Part shown: positions 33,577-46,096 of the stretch, in pieces
Layout of the letters: the number at the start of each line of letters is the position of its first letter
How positions within the stretch are numbered: the first letter of the stretch is position 1
Assembly: GCA_033439255.1 (NCBI GenBank)
Contig: CM065878.1
Coordinates: 1,240,001 to 1,304,000 of the forward strand
DNA: 64,000 nt
Direction: 5' to 3'
DNA from: Hericium rajendrae
Taxonomy: Eukaryota; Basidiomycota; Agaricomycetes; Russulales; Hericiaceae
The notes under the pieces: model-generated
Databases searched by the model: none
What the model was told of the DNA's origin: nothing
The model's input: only the letters and a program-made list of their open reading frames with translations
Program-made: the position numbers and the translations under genes

Positions 33577-34345
33577 ATGGGACGCTGGACGCAATACGAC
33601 GAGGTGCGTAGTCTCCCGTGACCATGGGATCACACAATGATGGTGCTTTGTCTCCTTACCATCAGGATGACTATCGCCTGCCGGAGGGCATGACTCGTGT
33701 AGGATACGACAGCGACACGGGGAAGTATTATTTCCGCGACAAAGATGGCTGCATGTGGGAGGGCGCAGAGGGCGCTCAGTATGGGGAGATGAAGCGAAGT
33801 ACGTGGACAATCCGATTTGGTAGAGCCGCGCTGGAAGGACTGACGTGTCCCGCCATGCTACGCAGTCTCTGATGGGCCCGTCGACGTCCCAGAATACAAT
33901 ACAGACCCGGACGTGGAAGGGCGTGGAGACGGGTACACGCTGCTTGCGACAGACACTGTGCGTGCGCTGCCTACGCGGGAGCCAGACTGATAGGCTGACT
34001 GCTTCGCGCCCATAGGGTCACACCTTGCCCAGCGCCCGCAGCACCAGTGACAACCCGTACCGCATGCTCTTCCCCTTCTTCCTGCTCGTCATGGTCGTCC
34101 TGCTCCTCGCCGCGCGCCTGTTCGTCTTCCCAGGCTCCAGAGAACCCTCATCTACGGTCTTCTGTCCTGAGAACAGCACCGCCTCGGCTATTGTGCCGGG
34201 CGACACCTGCTGGGATATTGCCGAAGATCACAGTTGTAAGGTCGACGACCTGTATAAGCTCAACTCGGAGCTCGACTGTGACGCGCTGCGGCCAGGAGAC
34301 TGGATCTGCGTGCCGATGGCCGATGGATCGACTACGAGTCCGTGA
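33577..34345 (+). CDS. LysM-domain type II membrane protein
   Basis: Four exons from the ATG at 33577 (MGRWTQYDE, then DDYRLPEGMTRVGYDSDTG). The N-terminal part has a WW-like pattern (GKYYFRDKDGCMWEG), followed by a linker (GPVDVPEYNTDPDVEGRG), one transmembrane helix (YRMLFPFFLLVMVVLLLAAR) and a single LysM domain at the C-terminus (AIVPGDTCWDIAEDHSCKV, DDLYKLNSELDCDALRPGDW). LysM domains bind chitin or related GlcNAc polymers. Here the domain would face the cell surface or a lumen, with the N-terminus in the cytosol. There is no cleavable signal peptide. About 180 residues. All three introns (57-66 nt) have GTRCGT donors and restore the frame. A role in wall or chitin-oligomer binding is inference. 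Confidence 0.85.
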
Positions 34346-34700
34346 TGAGACGTCATCCTATTTGCACCCGGACTTCTTGATTATGGACCCTGGCGGATAC
34401 CTAAGCACCTCCATTTTCCGACACTATACTCTACGCTGTACACTATTAGCCATCTTATCCAGTTGTTTTGTCACTGCTGACGGGCAAGCGGGTGCTCTGC
34501 GACATGCGCTGCGGAAGCATTAGGGCGCCGGAGGTATCGCCGCCGAGTTGCCGGGATGATGTCATGCTAGATAGATCCGTCTGTGTCTCGTTCGTCAATT
34601 CAGTTCGGACGCAAAGTCTATCATGGAACGCCCATAACTAACCGCCGCAGCTTTCAAGCTGTCTATCTCTTTCTCTCCCCACACATCTCCTCGAGAAAAC
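34346..34700. other. Intergenic, no gene seen
   Basis: 3' region of the LysM gene and 5' region of the next plus-strand gene. Nothing recognisable. Confidence 0.4.
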
Positions 34701-35697
34701 ATGGTTAGCAGCATCCATATCCGAAGGGGTTACACCAGTGCGCCCAATTTGCTCTTTTTGTTTTCTCGGCACATCTGATCACTACGTATTTGTGTAGTAA
34801 CGTTCATTCTGCTCATAATTTTCGCGATTATCGAGGTTGGTGCCTCTGCTTCTGCGTTCCATTCCGGCTACCTGCACATTTTGATGCTCGTGATCACCAG
34901 CTAAGCATATCAGCATGGCTCGTATCCCGCTTCAATGACCATCACAACTATCTGAGCACCGCCGTCCGTGACCGCACGCGCTTCCTCCTGTTCTGCTCGG
35001 TCTGGACGGTCGCCCTCGCGCCTATTTTCTTGATCATGTTCCTGCTCGCCCCGGGCTCCTGGTTTTCCAGCCTTGCGACTAACGGTATCTTGTGAGTCAT
35101 AGTTTGCAACTGCCTTGCTTCACTTCACTGATTACCCCTGTCCCGTTCGGGAACAATGTTAGCATCTTCATGACTTGGGTGTTCTGGCTCTCAGGCGCGG
35201 CCGCAATCACCGCCGCGTATAACGGCCGGCTCGACTGCAGGTTCGTCTGGTTCTAGCGCGCGTGATATCCGCTGCTCATTGTGTTTTCCATTCTCGAACT
35301 CGGCTGCTTGCGCGCCCTGATGCTTTGATCTTGACCTTCTCCGACGTCGTTGCCTGATCCGTCGCATCACCTTCTCGCTCATTTCAAACGGGACAATTCT
35401 TCATGATATCCCCTTTGGGCGCGCAGCCATCACTTCGTCTATTGCGGGCAGCAAAACGCCCTCGAGGCTTTCGCGTGGATTGAATGGTGCGTGGCTCCCC
35501 TTCTGCCACAGTCACAGGCTTTGGCTGTGTTGCGGCGTGTCAGTCGCGTGAAACTAATCAATGGCCTTGTTTTGTGGCAACGTTACATCAGGGTTTTGCT
35601 CACCTTCATCTTCGCCGTGATGATCCTCCTGGGCATAGGTGCTATCCGCCGCGGAGAAGGGGCCCGCGGCCCGCTCTACACCCCGTCCACCCTGTAA
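34701..35697 (+). CDS. Small four-span membrane protein, MARVEL-like
   Basis: Exons give several hydrophobic helices: FILLIIFAIIE (about 34805), FLLFCSVWTVALAPIFLIMF (about 34985), FMTWVFWLSGAAAITAAYN (about 35165) and LLTFIFAVMILLGIGAIR (about 35590), with the C-terminus RRGEGARGPLYTP. Between the last two, NALEAFAWIEW is separated by introns. The spacing of the helices and the RRGxGxxGPL end resemble the MARVEL-domain-like membrane proteins common in basidiomycetes. The first exon (ATG at 34701, MVSSIHIRR) and the long intron at about 35246-35461 are less certain. Role unknown; probably plasma membrane or vesicle. Confidence 0.6.
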
Positions 35698-36315
35698 TTC
35701 CCGCGTGCGATTCGCTACGACGTTGACGATTGCGATCACGAGCGGTGTGGGTTGCTGTAGATTGCTGTTATTGTATCGGGACAATCTTAGGCCCGTTTTT
35801 GTCTTATTATATTCTGCTTGTTGCCAATATCTATGTACCCGACAGTGCAACTGTTGTTCCGGACTATCATCGTCCGCTATCGGGCATATGCGTGTGCCCG
35901 TGCTTCCTCTAACAGAACAATAGCGCTAGATCAGAAAGTCAAAGCGTCGTCGCGTCGCGAAGCCGCGTCAAGGCGTGGTCCTTGTATTTGCACCGCATCG
36001 ATGGCGGGATCTGGTGATGGGGAGTTCCACGTGACGCCGACGCCCGGGCCAAAGCCACGATGGCCCGATTTGGGACAAGCGCCTTGTTGTGCGTATTGTC
36101 TGGGACAAAGCGCTGCACGTCTTGGCAGCCACAGTCGCTTTGACCTCTTCTAAATACATAAATCCCGAACAATGCTCACCATCTTTCCCCCCACGTTTAC
36201 CAGACCACGTACGTTTGCACTTACCGCAACCTCTCCAGACTTGCCTGCGCTCGCGAAGAACACCATCTCTACGCTCGAGCTTGCAGATACCACACCCGCA
36301 TTCTAGGATCGCACC
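35698..36315. other. Intergenic, no gene seen
   Basis: Between two plus-strand genes. Short frames only. An ATG at 36173 (MLTIFPPTFTRP) followed by a donor-like GTACGT was considered as an upstream exon of the next gene but gives the wrong phase. Confidence 0.4.
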
Positions 36316-39300
36316 ATGTTGATCCTCCCCGTCGTCATCCTCCTCCTGGGGATGGGGACCACCTTCCTGATCCCCGCCACACAAGTCGTCGGCGACGCCC
36401 TCGTCGCATTCGGCACCGCGTTCATGTACACCTGGTTTGACTTCTCCCACCTCCATGCCCCCGCCTCTGCGCCCGCGCCCACCGGTCCCGAGCCCGTCAC
36501 CAGCCTCAGCATCTACCGCCCGTTCGTCCTCCCGCCGCCACCGCCGCCGACCAAGCTGCCCTTCTTCTCGCCCACCGCTGTGCTCCGCTACATCAGCCCC
36601 GCGCCGCTCGCCTCTGCGCGCCTCGTGATCCGCGACACGCCCACCGGCTACGTCCCGGTCCCCGCCGCCTATGCGAACGGCCCATACGAGCTCCCGCAGT
36701 TCAGCACATGTGTGCTGCACGCGCTCGAGCAGGCCGCGCCGCTGATCTTACTCGCTTTGGTCTCTGCTGTTGTGTTCCGCTTGGTGAGTCCCCTCGACGT
36801 GTGGCGTAGACGGTTTCTGACCGTCTTTCAGGCTATCATCCAGAGGTTCACCTCCGTTGGGTCGAGGAACGCAAAGCGATGTGCCTCGTCGTCGACGGAC
36901 GCGGATCTCGATGCGTCTGCGCTGTCGACGCAGGATACGAGCTCTGATGAATCTGTCGATACCCTCGTGAGTTCTGACCCAGAATGGAGGTGGGCCACAC
37001 TGATAATGTGCATCATAGGTCGCCGAGACTCCAGAAGTCTTTACCATTGTCGAAGAAGAACAACCTGCCGCTCAGGTCTTCATTGATCAGGTCGTTTCGT
37101 CCAACGTGAGTCTGTCCTCTCAATTGGAGGAGTGGCACTGATCAGTCGCATGCCAACAGCCCGCTAGTCCAGTTACCAGCCCGGTGCAGAAGCCCGTTGA
37201 TCTTATGCAGACTCCCGAGCAGGCCACCGACGCAGAGAACATGGTCCCAGTCGCCATCCCAGAATTCAGCCTTGACAACGTCGAGCAGGCGCCCGAAGAC
37301 GTCGAGCAGGCACCCAAAGACGATGACGATGTAAGCTCTCTTCCTATGACCAATGAAAACCGCACTCACCCGTTCGCACAGGATGGACCCTTCCGTTACC
37401 CAGGTGCGGACACCGCAGACATGAACGCGGATACCACGGGCATCAACGCAAGCACCTCAGCCAGCAACGTGGACATCTCAGGCATCACCGCAGTCGCGCA
37501 GGATGAACCCTTCCACTACCCAGGTGCGGACACCGCAGACATGAGCGCAGACACCACAGGCATCAACGCAAGCACCTCAGGCAGCAACGCGGATATCTCA
37601 AGCATCACCGCAGACACCGCAGACAACATCGCAGACGCCGCAGACAATGCAGACATCAGCATAGACACCGCAGACACAACCGCAGACGTGCAGAGCTCCT
37701 CCCCCTCCGCCGCGGAAGACTACGTTCCCGCGTGCACCTCCCTAACCGGCCCCCCTATCCCCAACATCGGCGTGGATGACAATGTCCCTGCGCACGATTC
37801 GATCCTCGTGGACGACAATTTTCCTGCGAGTGATTCGACCTGATTGTCGGCGTGGAGAACAATATTCCCGCGCACGACTCCCGGGAGGAGCCTGCACCTG
37901 CACCTGTTTCTGTTTATGTCTCTGCACCTGCTGCGCCTGTTTCCGCCTGTCTCTGCGCCCGTTGCGCCCTTGAACTTGCCCGCCAGACCCGCCTCTGTTC
38001 TGCCTCGGAGCGTCCCTATCCCCGACGACGACGACTCAGATGATGACGACAACTCAGATGAAGACAACTCAGATGAAGACGATGACTTCCACTACCCAGA
38101 TGAAGATGATGACTTCCACTACCCAGGCGCGGACACCATTGACAACAGCATTGATACCACAGGCATCAACGCGGGCACCGCAACCATTGACGCAGATATA
38201 GCAGACATCGACGCAGATACCGCAGACGTGCAGCGCTCCTCCCCCTCCGCCGCGGAAGACAACGTTCCGCGTGCACCTCCCTAACCGGCCCCCCTATCCC
38301 CAACATCGGCGTGGATGACAAAGTTCCTGCGCACGATTCGGTCCTCGTGGACGACAATTTTCCTGCGAGTGATTCGACCCTGACCGTTGGCGCGGAGGAC
38401 AATGTTCCCGCGCACGACTCTTGGGATGAGCCTGCACCTGTGTCTGTTTCTGCACCTGTTTCTGTTTATGTTCCTGTTTCTGCCCCCGCGTCTCGGTATG
38501 CACGTACCGCGCATCTAGACTTGCCTGCCAGACCCGCCTCTCTTCCGCCTCGGAGCATTCCTATGCCCGACGACTCCGACGATTCCGACTCCGACGATCA
38601 GACCTGCACACCAGTCCCGCACGCGCGCCAGAATACCGCTCGTCCATCAAGCACGATGTCCGAGATGCGCGTGTCTGCGTCGGGCTGCAGCGCAGACACG
38701 CACATATCGGACATCGTGCTCACGGACTCTGTTCAAGTTCAAGACGACTTGACGTCGATGCTGGTGCCCGCTGCTGTTGCTACGACGGACGACTCTACGG
38801 TCACTGTCACGGACGACGCTGCTATCAATGCCATGGAAGACGTTCCCGTTACCGCCGCGGACGATGCTGCTGCTCTTACCACGGAAGATCAGTCTGCCGC
38901 GGGTCCCAGCAATGCGGAAGCCCCTACTTCTGACACCGTGCCCACCAACACGGTCCCAATGGCGACTGGTGAGAACGAGGGCGATGAGCCATTCATCTAC
39001 CCCACGGACCCGCAAACCCCTAGCGACTCCCCGACAGCAGATCTGCCTGCCCAAGAAGAAGCGCGGAGTGACACCACCATCGCCGCCCTAGATTTGGCGA
39101 TTTGTACACGACGCCCGGAAGTCGAGACGACGGACTCTGCGCCCGAATGCTCCTCCGTATCGCCTGTTGACACGGCAAGCGAAAGAGCAACCGATGACAC
39201 TGACAAGGATAATGGCACCGTGAGTACCTGCTTTTCCGTTTGTGGACTGCGCTGAAGAGAGTGAGCCTTTCAGAGCACCTTGGTTACGACCCAGCAGGAT

Positions 39301-40436
39301 GCCGAACGACCAGAGAGCCCGAATCCTGCACAGAAACTCGCGGCGCGAGGACGTAGTCTTCATGATTTGATACAGGCCTCCAAGCCGGAACCCGAGCAGT
39401 CGGAAGCAGGACGCTCCACGCAAGCTCCCAAGCAGCAAGGACGTGGTCTCAGCGGCTCGATATGGGCCCACAACAATCAGCGACCCGAGCAGCCCAGGCA
39501 TCAACCACTTGGTCTCAGCGACTCGATGCATGCCTTCAAGCCGAAACCCGAGCAGCCGGAAGCAGGACCGTCCACCAGCGCCCCCGAGCAGCAACCCCCG
39601 ACGCCAGAATCCGGTATCAATGACTCGATATGGGCCCACGACAATCAGCGATCCAAGCAGCTCAGGCACCAACCACTTGGTTCCGGCGCCTCGATGCATG
39701 CCCCCAGGCGGCAACCCAAGCAACCAAAAGCAGGGCCCTCCATGTACCCTCCGAGGCAGCAATTTTCGAAGGAAGGTCGCAATGACTACAATTCGAGGTA
39801 CGCTCGCCCGCAGGGACCCGCGCCACAGCGCCATTTCGCGGGTATGGACACCGACGCTGGCCGCTCCATGGTCGCCCCATGGCAGCCTCCTGTATTGGAG
39901 CCGAGGGCGGCGAACAAGCCGCAGCGGAGGGGGAAAGGCAAGGGTAAGGCAACGCACTCTACGGAAGAGTCGTGGTCTGACGGCGTGTCCGCGTCTACCC
40001 AGCACGATGAGGCTGCATCGACTTTGGGGCAGGAGGCGTCCGGATCCATGCTCAACCCACGCGCCCCGGAGTATGTGTGGCCGAGTGGCACGGCCTCGGG
40101 AGTCGCTGGCGGGACGTCCTCCCCGATGGATGAGTCGACGGGCTGGACCCACCATTTGGACTATTTGGAGCGGATGGGTATCTTGGGGCGGACGGATGCG
40201 ACGTCGACTGAGCAGGTGAGTCCTGGTCGTGTTCATGTTGTGTTCATTTGTTGATTGCATCTGTCGATGCCCAGGGCCCCCACTCCCTATCAGTGCCGCC
40301 CGTCGAGGCGGTCGGCCCGCGGCTCAGGGACCATCGTGCGATTCAGCGGGTTATGTCTAAAAGACATCCACGGCGGTACTTGCAGGCATTGCGGCGGCGG
40401 CAGCAGGCAGACATCGGCTGCGGACCTATGCAGTAA
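36316..40436 (+). CDS. Long acidic, repeat-rich membrane-anchored protein with frame breaks
   Basis: The ATG at 36316 opens a hydrophobic start (MLILPVVILLLGMGTTFLIP), then a Pro-rich part and a second helix (QAAPLILLALVSAVVFRLVS, about 36730). The rest is Asp/Thr/Ser/Pro-rich. Repeats: a 120-nt unit (YPGADTADM, DTTGINASTS) twice from 37380, a larger duplication of about 540 nt (37.69-38.04 against 38.23-38.58 kb), and units SIWAHNNQRPEQPRHQPLG and KPEPEQSEAG (39.37-39.75 kb). The C-terminus VMSKRHPRRYLQALRRRQQ ends at 40436 after an intron at 40216-40273. I do not recognise the family. Stops at 37841-37843 and 38282-38284 interrupt the frame: each duplicate lacks one C in a CCC run that the other retains. 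The gene is therefore either decaying or miscalled at homopolymers. Confidence 0.5.
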
Positions 40437-40771
40437 GGTAGATCATGGATACCGTATTTTTATTTTTATTTTTATTGTTTCTTTTCTCTCGGGACAATGG
40501 ACCTTAGTACTGTACCGGTAGTAGCTCTCATAGCTCCTGTGTAATGTACGTGCATTATATCAAATGCAATTCGTAGATATCTCCACCTACAGTATATGCA
40601 CTGCGTGAACCACCTTAATTCTACTTTCAGAATTCCACGACTTACGATTTCAGATAATAGGACAATGCGTCCGAAAGCAGTGATTACATCTCGCTGGTGA
40701 AATTAAGCTAGCCCGCCAATCACATCGTACAGTACTCGTAACGCGCACACTATCACCACGGTGCCAGTCGC
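40437..40771. other. Convergent 3' region
   Basis: Between the ends of the repeat-rich gene (plus) and the RhoGEF gene (minus). A T-rich tract (TTTTTATTTTTATTTT, from 40456) follows the plus-strand gene. No gene seen. Confidence 0.5.
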
Positions 40772-43700
40772 TCACCGCGTGTGCTTCCGCCGCCCCAGCA
40801 GCTCCCCGAGCTTCACCACCGCAGCACTATGCTTCAGCGACGACGACGATGCGCTCGCCGGCGGCGACTCGCTATCGTGCCTCGCGCTGCCCCCGCTCTT
40901 CCCGCCCAGCACGAGCGAGATGCGCTTCGAAAGCCCCTCGCCGGACGAGTTCGGCCGCGCCGTCACGGGCGCAGTGTGCAGCCCCACCGCGGGCATCGAG
41001 AACCGCTTGTGCCGGCGCGCAGTGTCCTCGCGGCGGCGCGTCGGAGACGGCGCGGGCGCGAACGCCGCCGAGTGCCCGCCGAGCGACTCGGGTGAGGCGA
41101 CCTCGCCCGCGGCCGTGTCGGTCGAGTCGTACGTGCGCCCCGTGCGCACGGAGAAGTGCGACGTCGCGGGGCTCGGCTGCGGCGGCGCGCTCCCGTTGGT
41201 GCCCGGGTTGCCGCTGTCCGGCTGCCCGCGGAAGTCCTCGAGGATCTGGTGGAAGGAGCGCGGGCGCGAGGGCGGCTTGACGCGGATGACGGGATGTGGC
41301 GACGTGCGGTCGCCGTTTGTGCTGCCAGAGGGCTCGAGCTCGCCAGATGTGTCGGAGACGTCGTCGATCCGCGCGAGCGCGCGCTTTGGGGTGCTCGTGT
41401 CAATTGCCATGAGCGCAGACGCAGGGCGCGCTTTCGAGCTGGACATGGCGAGGGCGGGCATGGACTGCCAGGAGGGGAAACCGGAGAGGGTGTGTGTCGG
41501 TGCAGGAACATGCGGCGACGCGGACGGGTCGATGATTGGGAAGACGGTCTCGTAGCAGGCGTCACAAGCTCGCGCTGGCTTGCTCGTGTCTTTAGCCTCC
41601 TTGGCGTCGGGGTCGGTGATGAAGAATGTCTGTGGGGAAACCATCAACTTTCTGATGGAGGTAAGAGAAGATGCGCACGCACGCTTCCTGAACAACTCGC
41701 GCAGATGCACCGCCCGCAGAGCCTGCAGTGGTGCCGCCGCCGGCGCCAGCCAAACGTCCGCGCACATCGCATGCAGCTCTCCGTCTTGCCATCCGGTATC
41801 CAGACCGGCGGCACGAAGTGCTCGACCTTCCCGCGTTTGGGCTTGCGTCCCTCTTCCTCGGGCAGATGCGGCAGCGCTTGCAGCATGCGCCGGATGTGCT
41901 GCGTGGACGAGGATGACGTCAGGGTCGAGTTCGGATGTGTCGAATTCAGCGAGATAAGGAGCGAGGCTTTGGCGTTGCGGATCGCCTGCGCCCATTCATC
42001 TCGCTGCTCTGAACTCTCTGTAACACTGAGTAAATCATTGACAGAGCGAGATGCCTCCTCACATCCCGACCCACCTGCATACAATGCGAACGACCCCTCC
42101 GGGCTCAGCAGTTCGAAGCGTGTCTCCTCGCCGAGCTCCGTCGGCGGGCTCATCACAATCTCGGCATCCACGAGCTCGACCTTGCCCTTGAACCACCATT
42201 TCTCCTCGCCTGTGCCGTTGCTCGCCTGTCGCGTCTTGCTGCCTCGTACGGGGCTCACCCCGCTGCGGCTCGAGCGCGCGCTAGAGCTTGGACGGACGGG
42301 CGACGGCGGCATGGGCGCCAGGCTGCGCTTGAAGTCCGCCTCGCTGCGGCTCCGCGAGCGCAGCACCGGCGGGCGTCCCCACGCGCGGCGCTTCCCATTC
42401 AGCACGGCGTCCTTCGGTGCGCCGCCCGCCATCCAGTCCCAGCGCTCGGCGAGCTCGCCGTCGCCGCGGTCGAGGTTCGCGAGCCAGAGGAGGCAGTCGG
42501 AGAAGAGGAGGAACTCGCGCTCCTTTGGAAGGGACGCGCGCTCGAGCTGCAGGAGCGCGCCGCGCTTGAGGAAGGTGCGGCCCGGGGAGATGAGCTGGAA
42601 GGGCAGGTTCGGCGTGCTGCGCTGCAGTGCGAGGAGGGAGAGCGTCTGCTCGTGCATGTACAGGGAGGAGTTAAGGGATACGGTGACTGAGGTAATCAGC
42701 AGTTAGTAGAGGATCCGGCAAGCGGGGCGGGGCCGACTAACTCTTGGAGACGAGCGAGTGCGCGGCCATCAAGGATGCACGTTCGGCGTCTTCGGTGTCG
42801 GTACAGTTGATGAGATCCTTGAGCAGGAGGAGGTACCGGGGACAGCGCTGGACAATCGTGAGAAGCCAATCTCGCAACTTGAGCTTTCCGCAGCGAGGAT
42901 CAGCTTCCTGCTGCGCGACGAAGGCCGAGAATAGGCTATTGGAGTTTAGCAGGATGGTCAATGAGGATATGGACTCGTGGAACGACGTGACAAAGGGCGT
43001 GTATAGTGACAGATATGGAAAATGCGAAAGCAAAACAGGGGACAGGGGATGCGATGAAAGTTCGGAGGTGGTGGCCTGACTGGAAGATGCTGTAGCATTC
43101 TGTCTCGTAGATGATGAGGGTACTGGTGGCGAATGCAAGTGTTCTGTGAGAGACGAGAAGAAAGAACGATGGAAATTCCAGATGTCTATGAAGTTGGAAA
43201 AGACCGAGGTGAGTTCTGCGCGGTTGAGTAACGGTTGTGGGGTATCCAAAGCAGCAATTATCGGCGTCAAGAAATGCTGTACAAAGATGCGTGAGAATCA
43301 CAACGCTGATACCAGCCAGTGCACGTTACCGAGTAGATGAGATCCAATCCTTGGACATACGTCCGCTCTGTCTCGTAGAACTCCTCGATGACCTTCACCC
43401 GTTTCGCCAGCTTCGCCGCGTCCACCGGCCGCGCCTCCCTCCTCCGGTGAGCTTTCCTCTGCAGCTCGACGGACGAAGGGCGCGACCTCGCCTTCTTGAC
43501 CGGACTCTTATTAACAGGAAGTGTGGTTGATAACGTATCCCTGGCCTCCTCCGGAAGCGAGTCGAAGGACGCCATGCTCACGACCGACTGCCTGTTTAGC
43601 TGGCTCGGCGCGGACGGGAGCGAGATCCTGCGGAAAGGAAGATGAGGAGGGCGCGCATGCTGCATATATGACGACGGAGGCGCGGGACTCGACGGGTCGG

Positions 43701-43813
43701 ACAACGGGAAGTCGACCATAGACGGTGACACGGACGGGCCAGATGTGCTGGCTATACGGGGGTAAACTTGAGGCTCAACCTCTTGAACTAGGAGCCTGCT
43801 CACCAGAAGCCAT
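40772..43813 (-). CDS. Rho guanine nucleotide exchange factor with DH, PH and FYVE domains
   Basis: The ATG at 43813 (MAS, intron, then STSGPSVSPSMVDFPLSD) opens a Ser/Pro-rich N-terminus. The DH domain runs from RVKVIEEFYETERTYVQGL (43370) through LDTPQPLLNRAELTSVFSNF, SLTILLNSNSLFSAFVAQQ and LLTIVQRCPRYLLLLKDLI (about 42815). The PH part has FLKRGALLQLERASLPKER and FLLFSDCLLWL, with a Ser-rich insert, and ends near DEWAQAIRNAKASLLIS. The FYVE zinc finger follows: WIPDGKTESCMRCARTFG, RRRRHHCRLCGRCICASC, then ARACDACYETVFP. FYVE binds PI3P on endosomes; DH-PH activates Rho/Cdc42 GTPases. The order matches FGD-type factors. A long disordered C-terminal tail runs to 40772. The FYVE N-terminal WxxD is seen as WIPD. 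Confidence 0.9.
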
Positions 43814-45259
43814 GGCAGCCAGACAGGAGCAGCCTTATAGGCCGACGATTAGGGGTATCGTTGCAGTCCGCAAGTCTGGACTGAGATGAGGATGCGCCAG
43901 TGCTTGGAAGTGGTCGACTCGTCTAAACCACCGTCGCCAGTCCGCCACCGCCTCCTGAAAAGGAAGTCGGTCAGATGCTCGTCATCGACGCGCCAGATCG
44001 CCGGCGCGCAACACCGAGCCGGCGGATGGTCAGAGTTGGACGAACGTTGCAGCAGCGAACGCGTAAAGAAAAGCCCATGCTGGAGACTGGAAAGGTGTAG
44101 GACGCTTGCGAATCCACTGCAATAGGAGAAAGAAGGACGTGACTGGTCACCTGGACCCAAGCAAACGCCGCCCTTCCTACTGCTCGGACTTATCAAAACA
44201 GCTTTCTAGATAGCAGCAATTGTCCTTCCGAGAATTGCCATCAGTAAGGAGAGAAGGTTTATAGACGTAGGTTACGGATTACCTTTATTTCTGTCCGTCT
44301 GGTGGATTGAATTCTACACCGATGCGCGTAGATGCACGCCAAGATGTGCTTGAAGAGATAACTAGGTCTACATGCTGGATATACCTCGAATGTTGAAAGC
44401 GATATGGGGGTGCCAAGTTTGAAAGTCAGTATCCAGAGCACACGTAGGAGCATGCGTCAAGCCTAGAAATCTCAGTGTATATGCGCATATATACGAACTT
44501 TCTGAACCAATGAGAGCTTACCTTCGCTCAGCCCGTGCCTTTCCTGGACTCTACGTTGGATACAGAACGCGTACATAGAGGGCACCAACACTGTTTCCAA
44601 AATGCTATAGGCGCCCTCATCGGTCGAGGCCTAGGATCACCTAAACTCCGTATTCGGTACCTGCTGGATAGTGAAATGGTATCTGTGACGGTCATCAAGC
44701 ATGATGCACATATCATCATGGAAAATGGCAGTGTTGTTCCATGCTCGTCTTGTGGGATATGATTGCGCTGGAGTTGAAAGATGTCGATAAACGCGGACAG
44801 GAGGTAAAACAGCGCGCGACGCGTTGGCGCCCATAAGTCGCGTCGATCACGTGTTCCGCCAACTATATTCGTTCAACGACCCGTAGCGCCCGTTGGCCGC
44901 CTGGAGACTTCACCTGTGTCTTCACCTCATATGTTGACCTTTCACAACAATGCGATTATGCCTACCAACTATCCTCGGCGAACCCATCAGATTTCCGGTC
45001 AATCGATGCAGGCTAGATGAGAAGTCTTGATCACCCGAGCAAAAGCATGTGGGCACAGTACGGCCAAGTGCGCTCAAGAAGAGGTACCAGTTCATTACAG
45101 CACGCACAAGGGCTTCTGGATTCTTCGACATGTGTCAAGTGATGCTATAGGTGCCCTGTATGTACAGACCCGATATAAATGACTGTCTTCAAGTGGTCAA
45201 AGTCCACCTATCGCGGGCTGCTCTCTGTTCGCGCTCTAGTATCCGCACGCTTCTCGACC
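43814..45259. other. 1.4 kb without a supportable gene
   Basis: Contains the promoter region of the RhoGEF gene (minus) near 43830-44200 and that of the secreted protein gene (plus) near 45100-45250, with a TATAAATG at 45174. Short frames at 44535-44834 on both strands show no family resemblance. Confidence 0.4.
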
Positions 45260-46096
45260 ATGCAGTACTCCATCTTGGGCTTCATCTTTTTGCTCGTCTC
45301 ATCGATTCATGCTGTATGGTGTGCCCCAGCTATTTCTCTTCCAGATGGACTCGATGAAGGCAAGGTTGTGGGCCTGCTCACCGGGGGTCTCATCACACAT
45401 CTCGACATTCTTTTTGCGGTTCGTCCTGCCGTTCATGTACTGATGTAGTCCTCTGATATAAACTCATGCGATTGACACTTCACAGGTGGATACTGTGATA
45501 ACTAACCTGCTTTCGTGAGTATTACCTTCATCCTGCATATTACCTCATCTTGAAGGGGAAAGCTCTGCGCTGAAGGGCCGACTTTGATGGTAAATTGTCA
45601 ATTCATGTCCTTGCGTTCCGCTTGCGCTAAGTACGGCTTGTTTCACAGTGCAAAACCTTCTCCCATTGGAGATTACCATTGACCACGTCACGGCTGACGC
45701 AGGCATAAACGGAACTGCCCTCATCCACTTCGACCAGGCATTTACGGGTTTCATCGTGCCAGGATTGGGCACCGCGAACAGCGGTACCTTCGATAACGTC
45801 GAGCTGACGCAAGGCGTGTTGGCCTTACTACCCGTCGTTCTGCTCGGGGAACTGGATATTATGAACACGGACGTGTCGCTCAGGTATGCGTGAGAGTTTC
45901 TATCTGTTTCAGATATTCAGGCTGATTGAGTGCCCCATAGAATCGCCACGATCAATGGCTCGTTGGGGGTCCCGTTGTCGCTGGATGGGCTGCAAGAGAG
46001 CGACGTCAGTACAACGTACGTGATTGTTTAGCCGTACATGGATGGGTAATGACATCGCCGTTGCCCAGATACTCCCTCGGTGGCCTGGTTCGATGA
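45260..46096 (+). CDS. Small secreted protein with LEA2-like beta domain (hypothetical)
   Basis: The ATG at 45260 gives a signal peptide (MQYSILGFIFLLVSSIHAVW, cleavage near CAP). Exons then read VDTVITNLLSADFDVQNLLP, LEITIDHVTADAGINGTALI, FIVPGLGTANSGTFDNVELT, GELDIMNTDVSLRIATINGS, and SDVSTTYSLGGLVR to the stop at 46096. Reading the conserved NLLSADFDVQNLLPLE requires a 14-nt micro-exon (about 45575-45588) flanked by GT-AG introns. The pattern 'internal strand, N-P-L-P, T-I-D-x-V' resembles LEA2/NDR1-like beta sandwiches and is common in agaricomycete secreted proteins. Function unknown. An in-frame ATG at 45179 would add residues before the signal peptide and is less likely. Confidence 0.7.

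Noticed and set aside
36173-36300. Upstream exon MLTIFPPTFTRP for the repeat-rich gene
   Set aside because: Splicing to the next exon gives the wrong reading phase.
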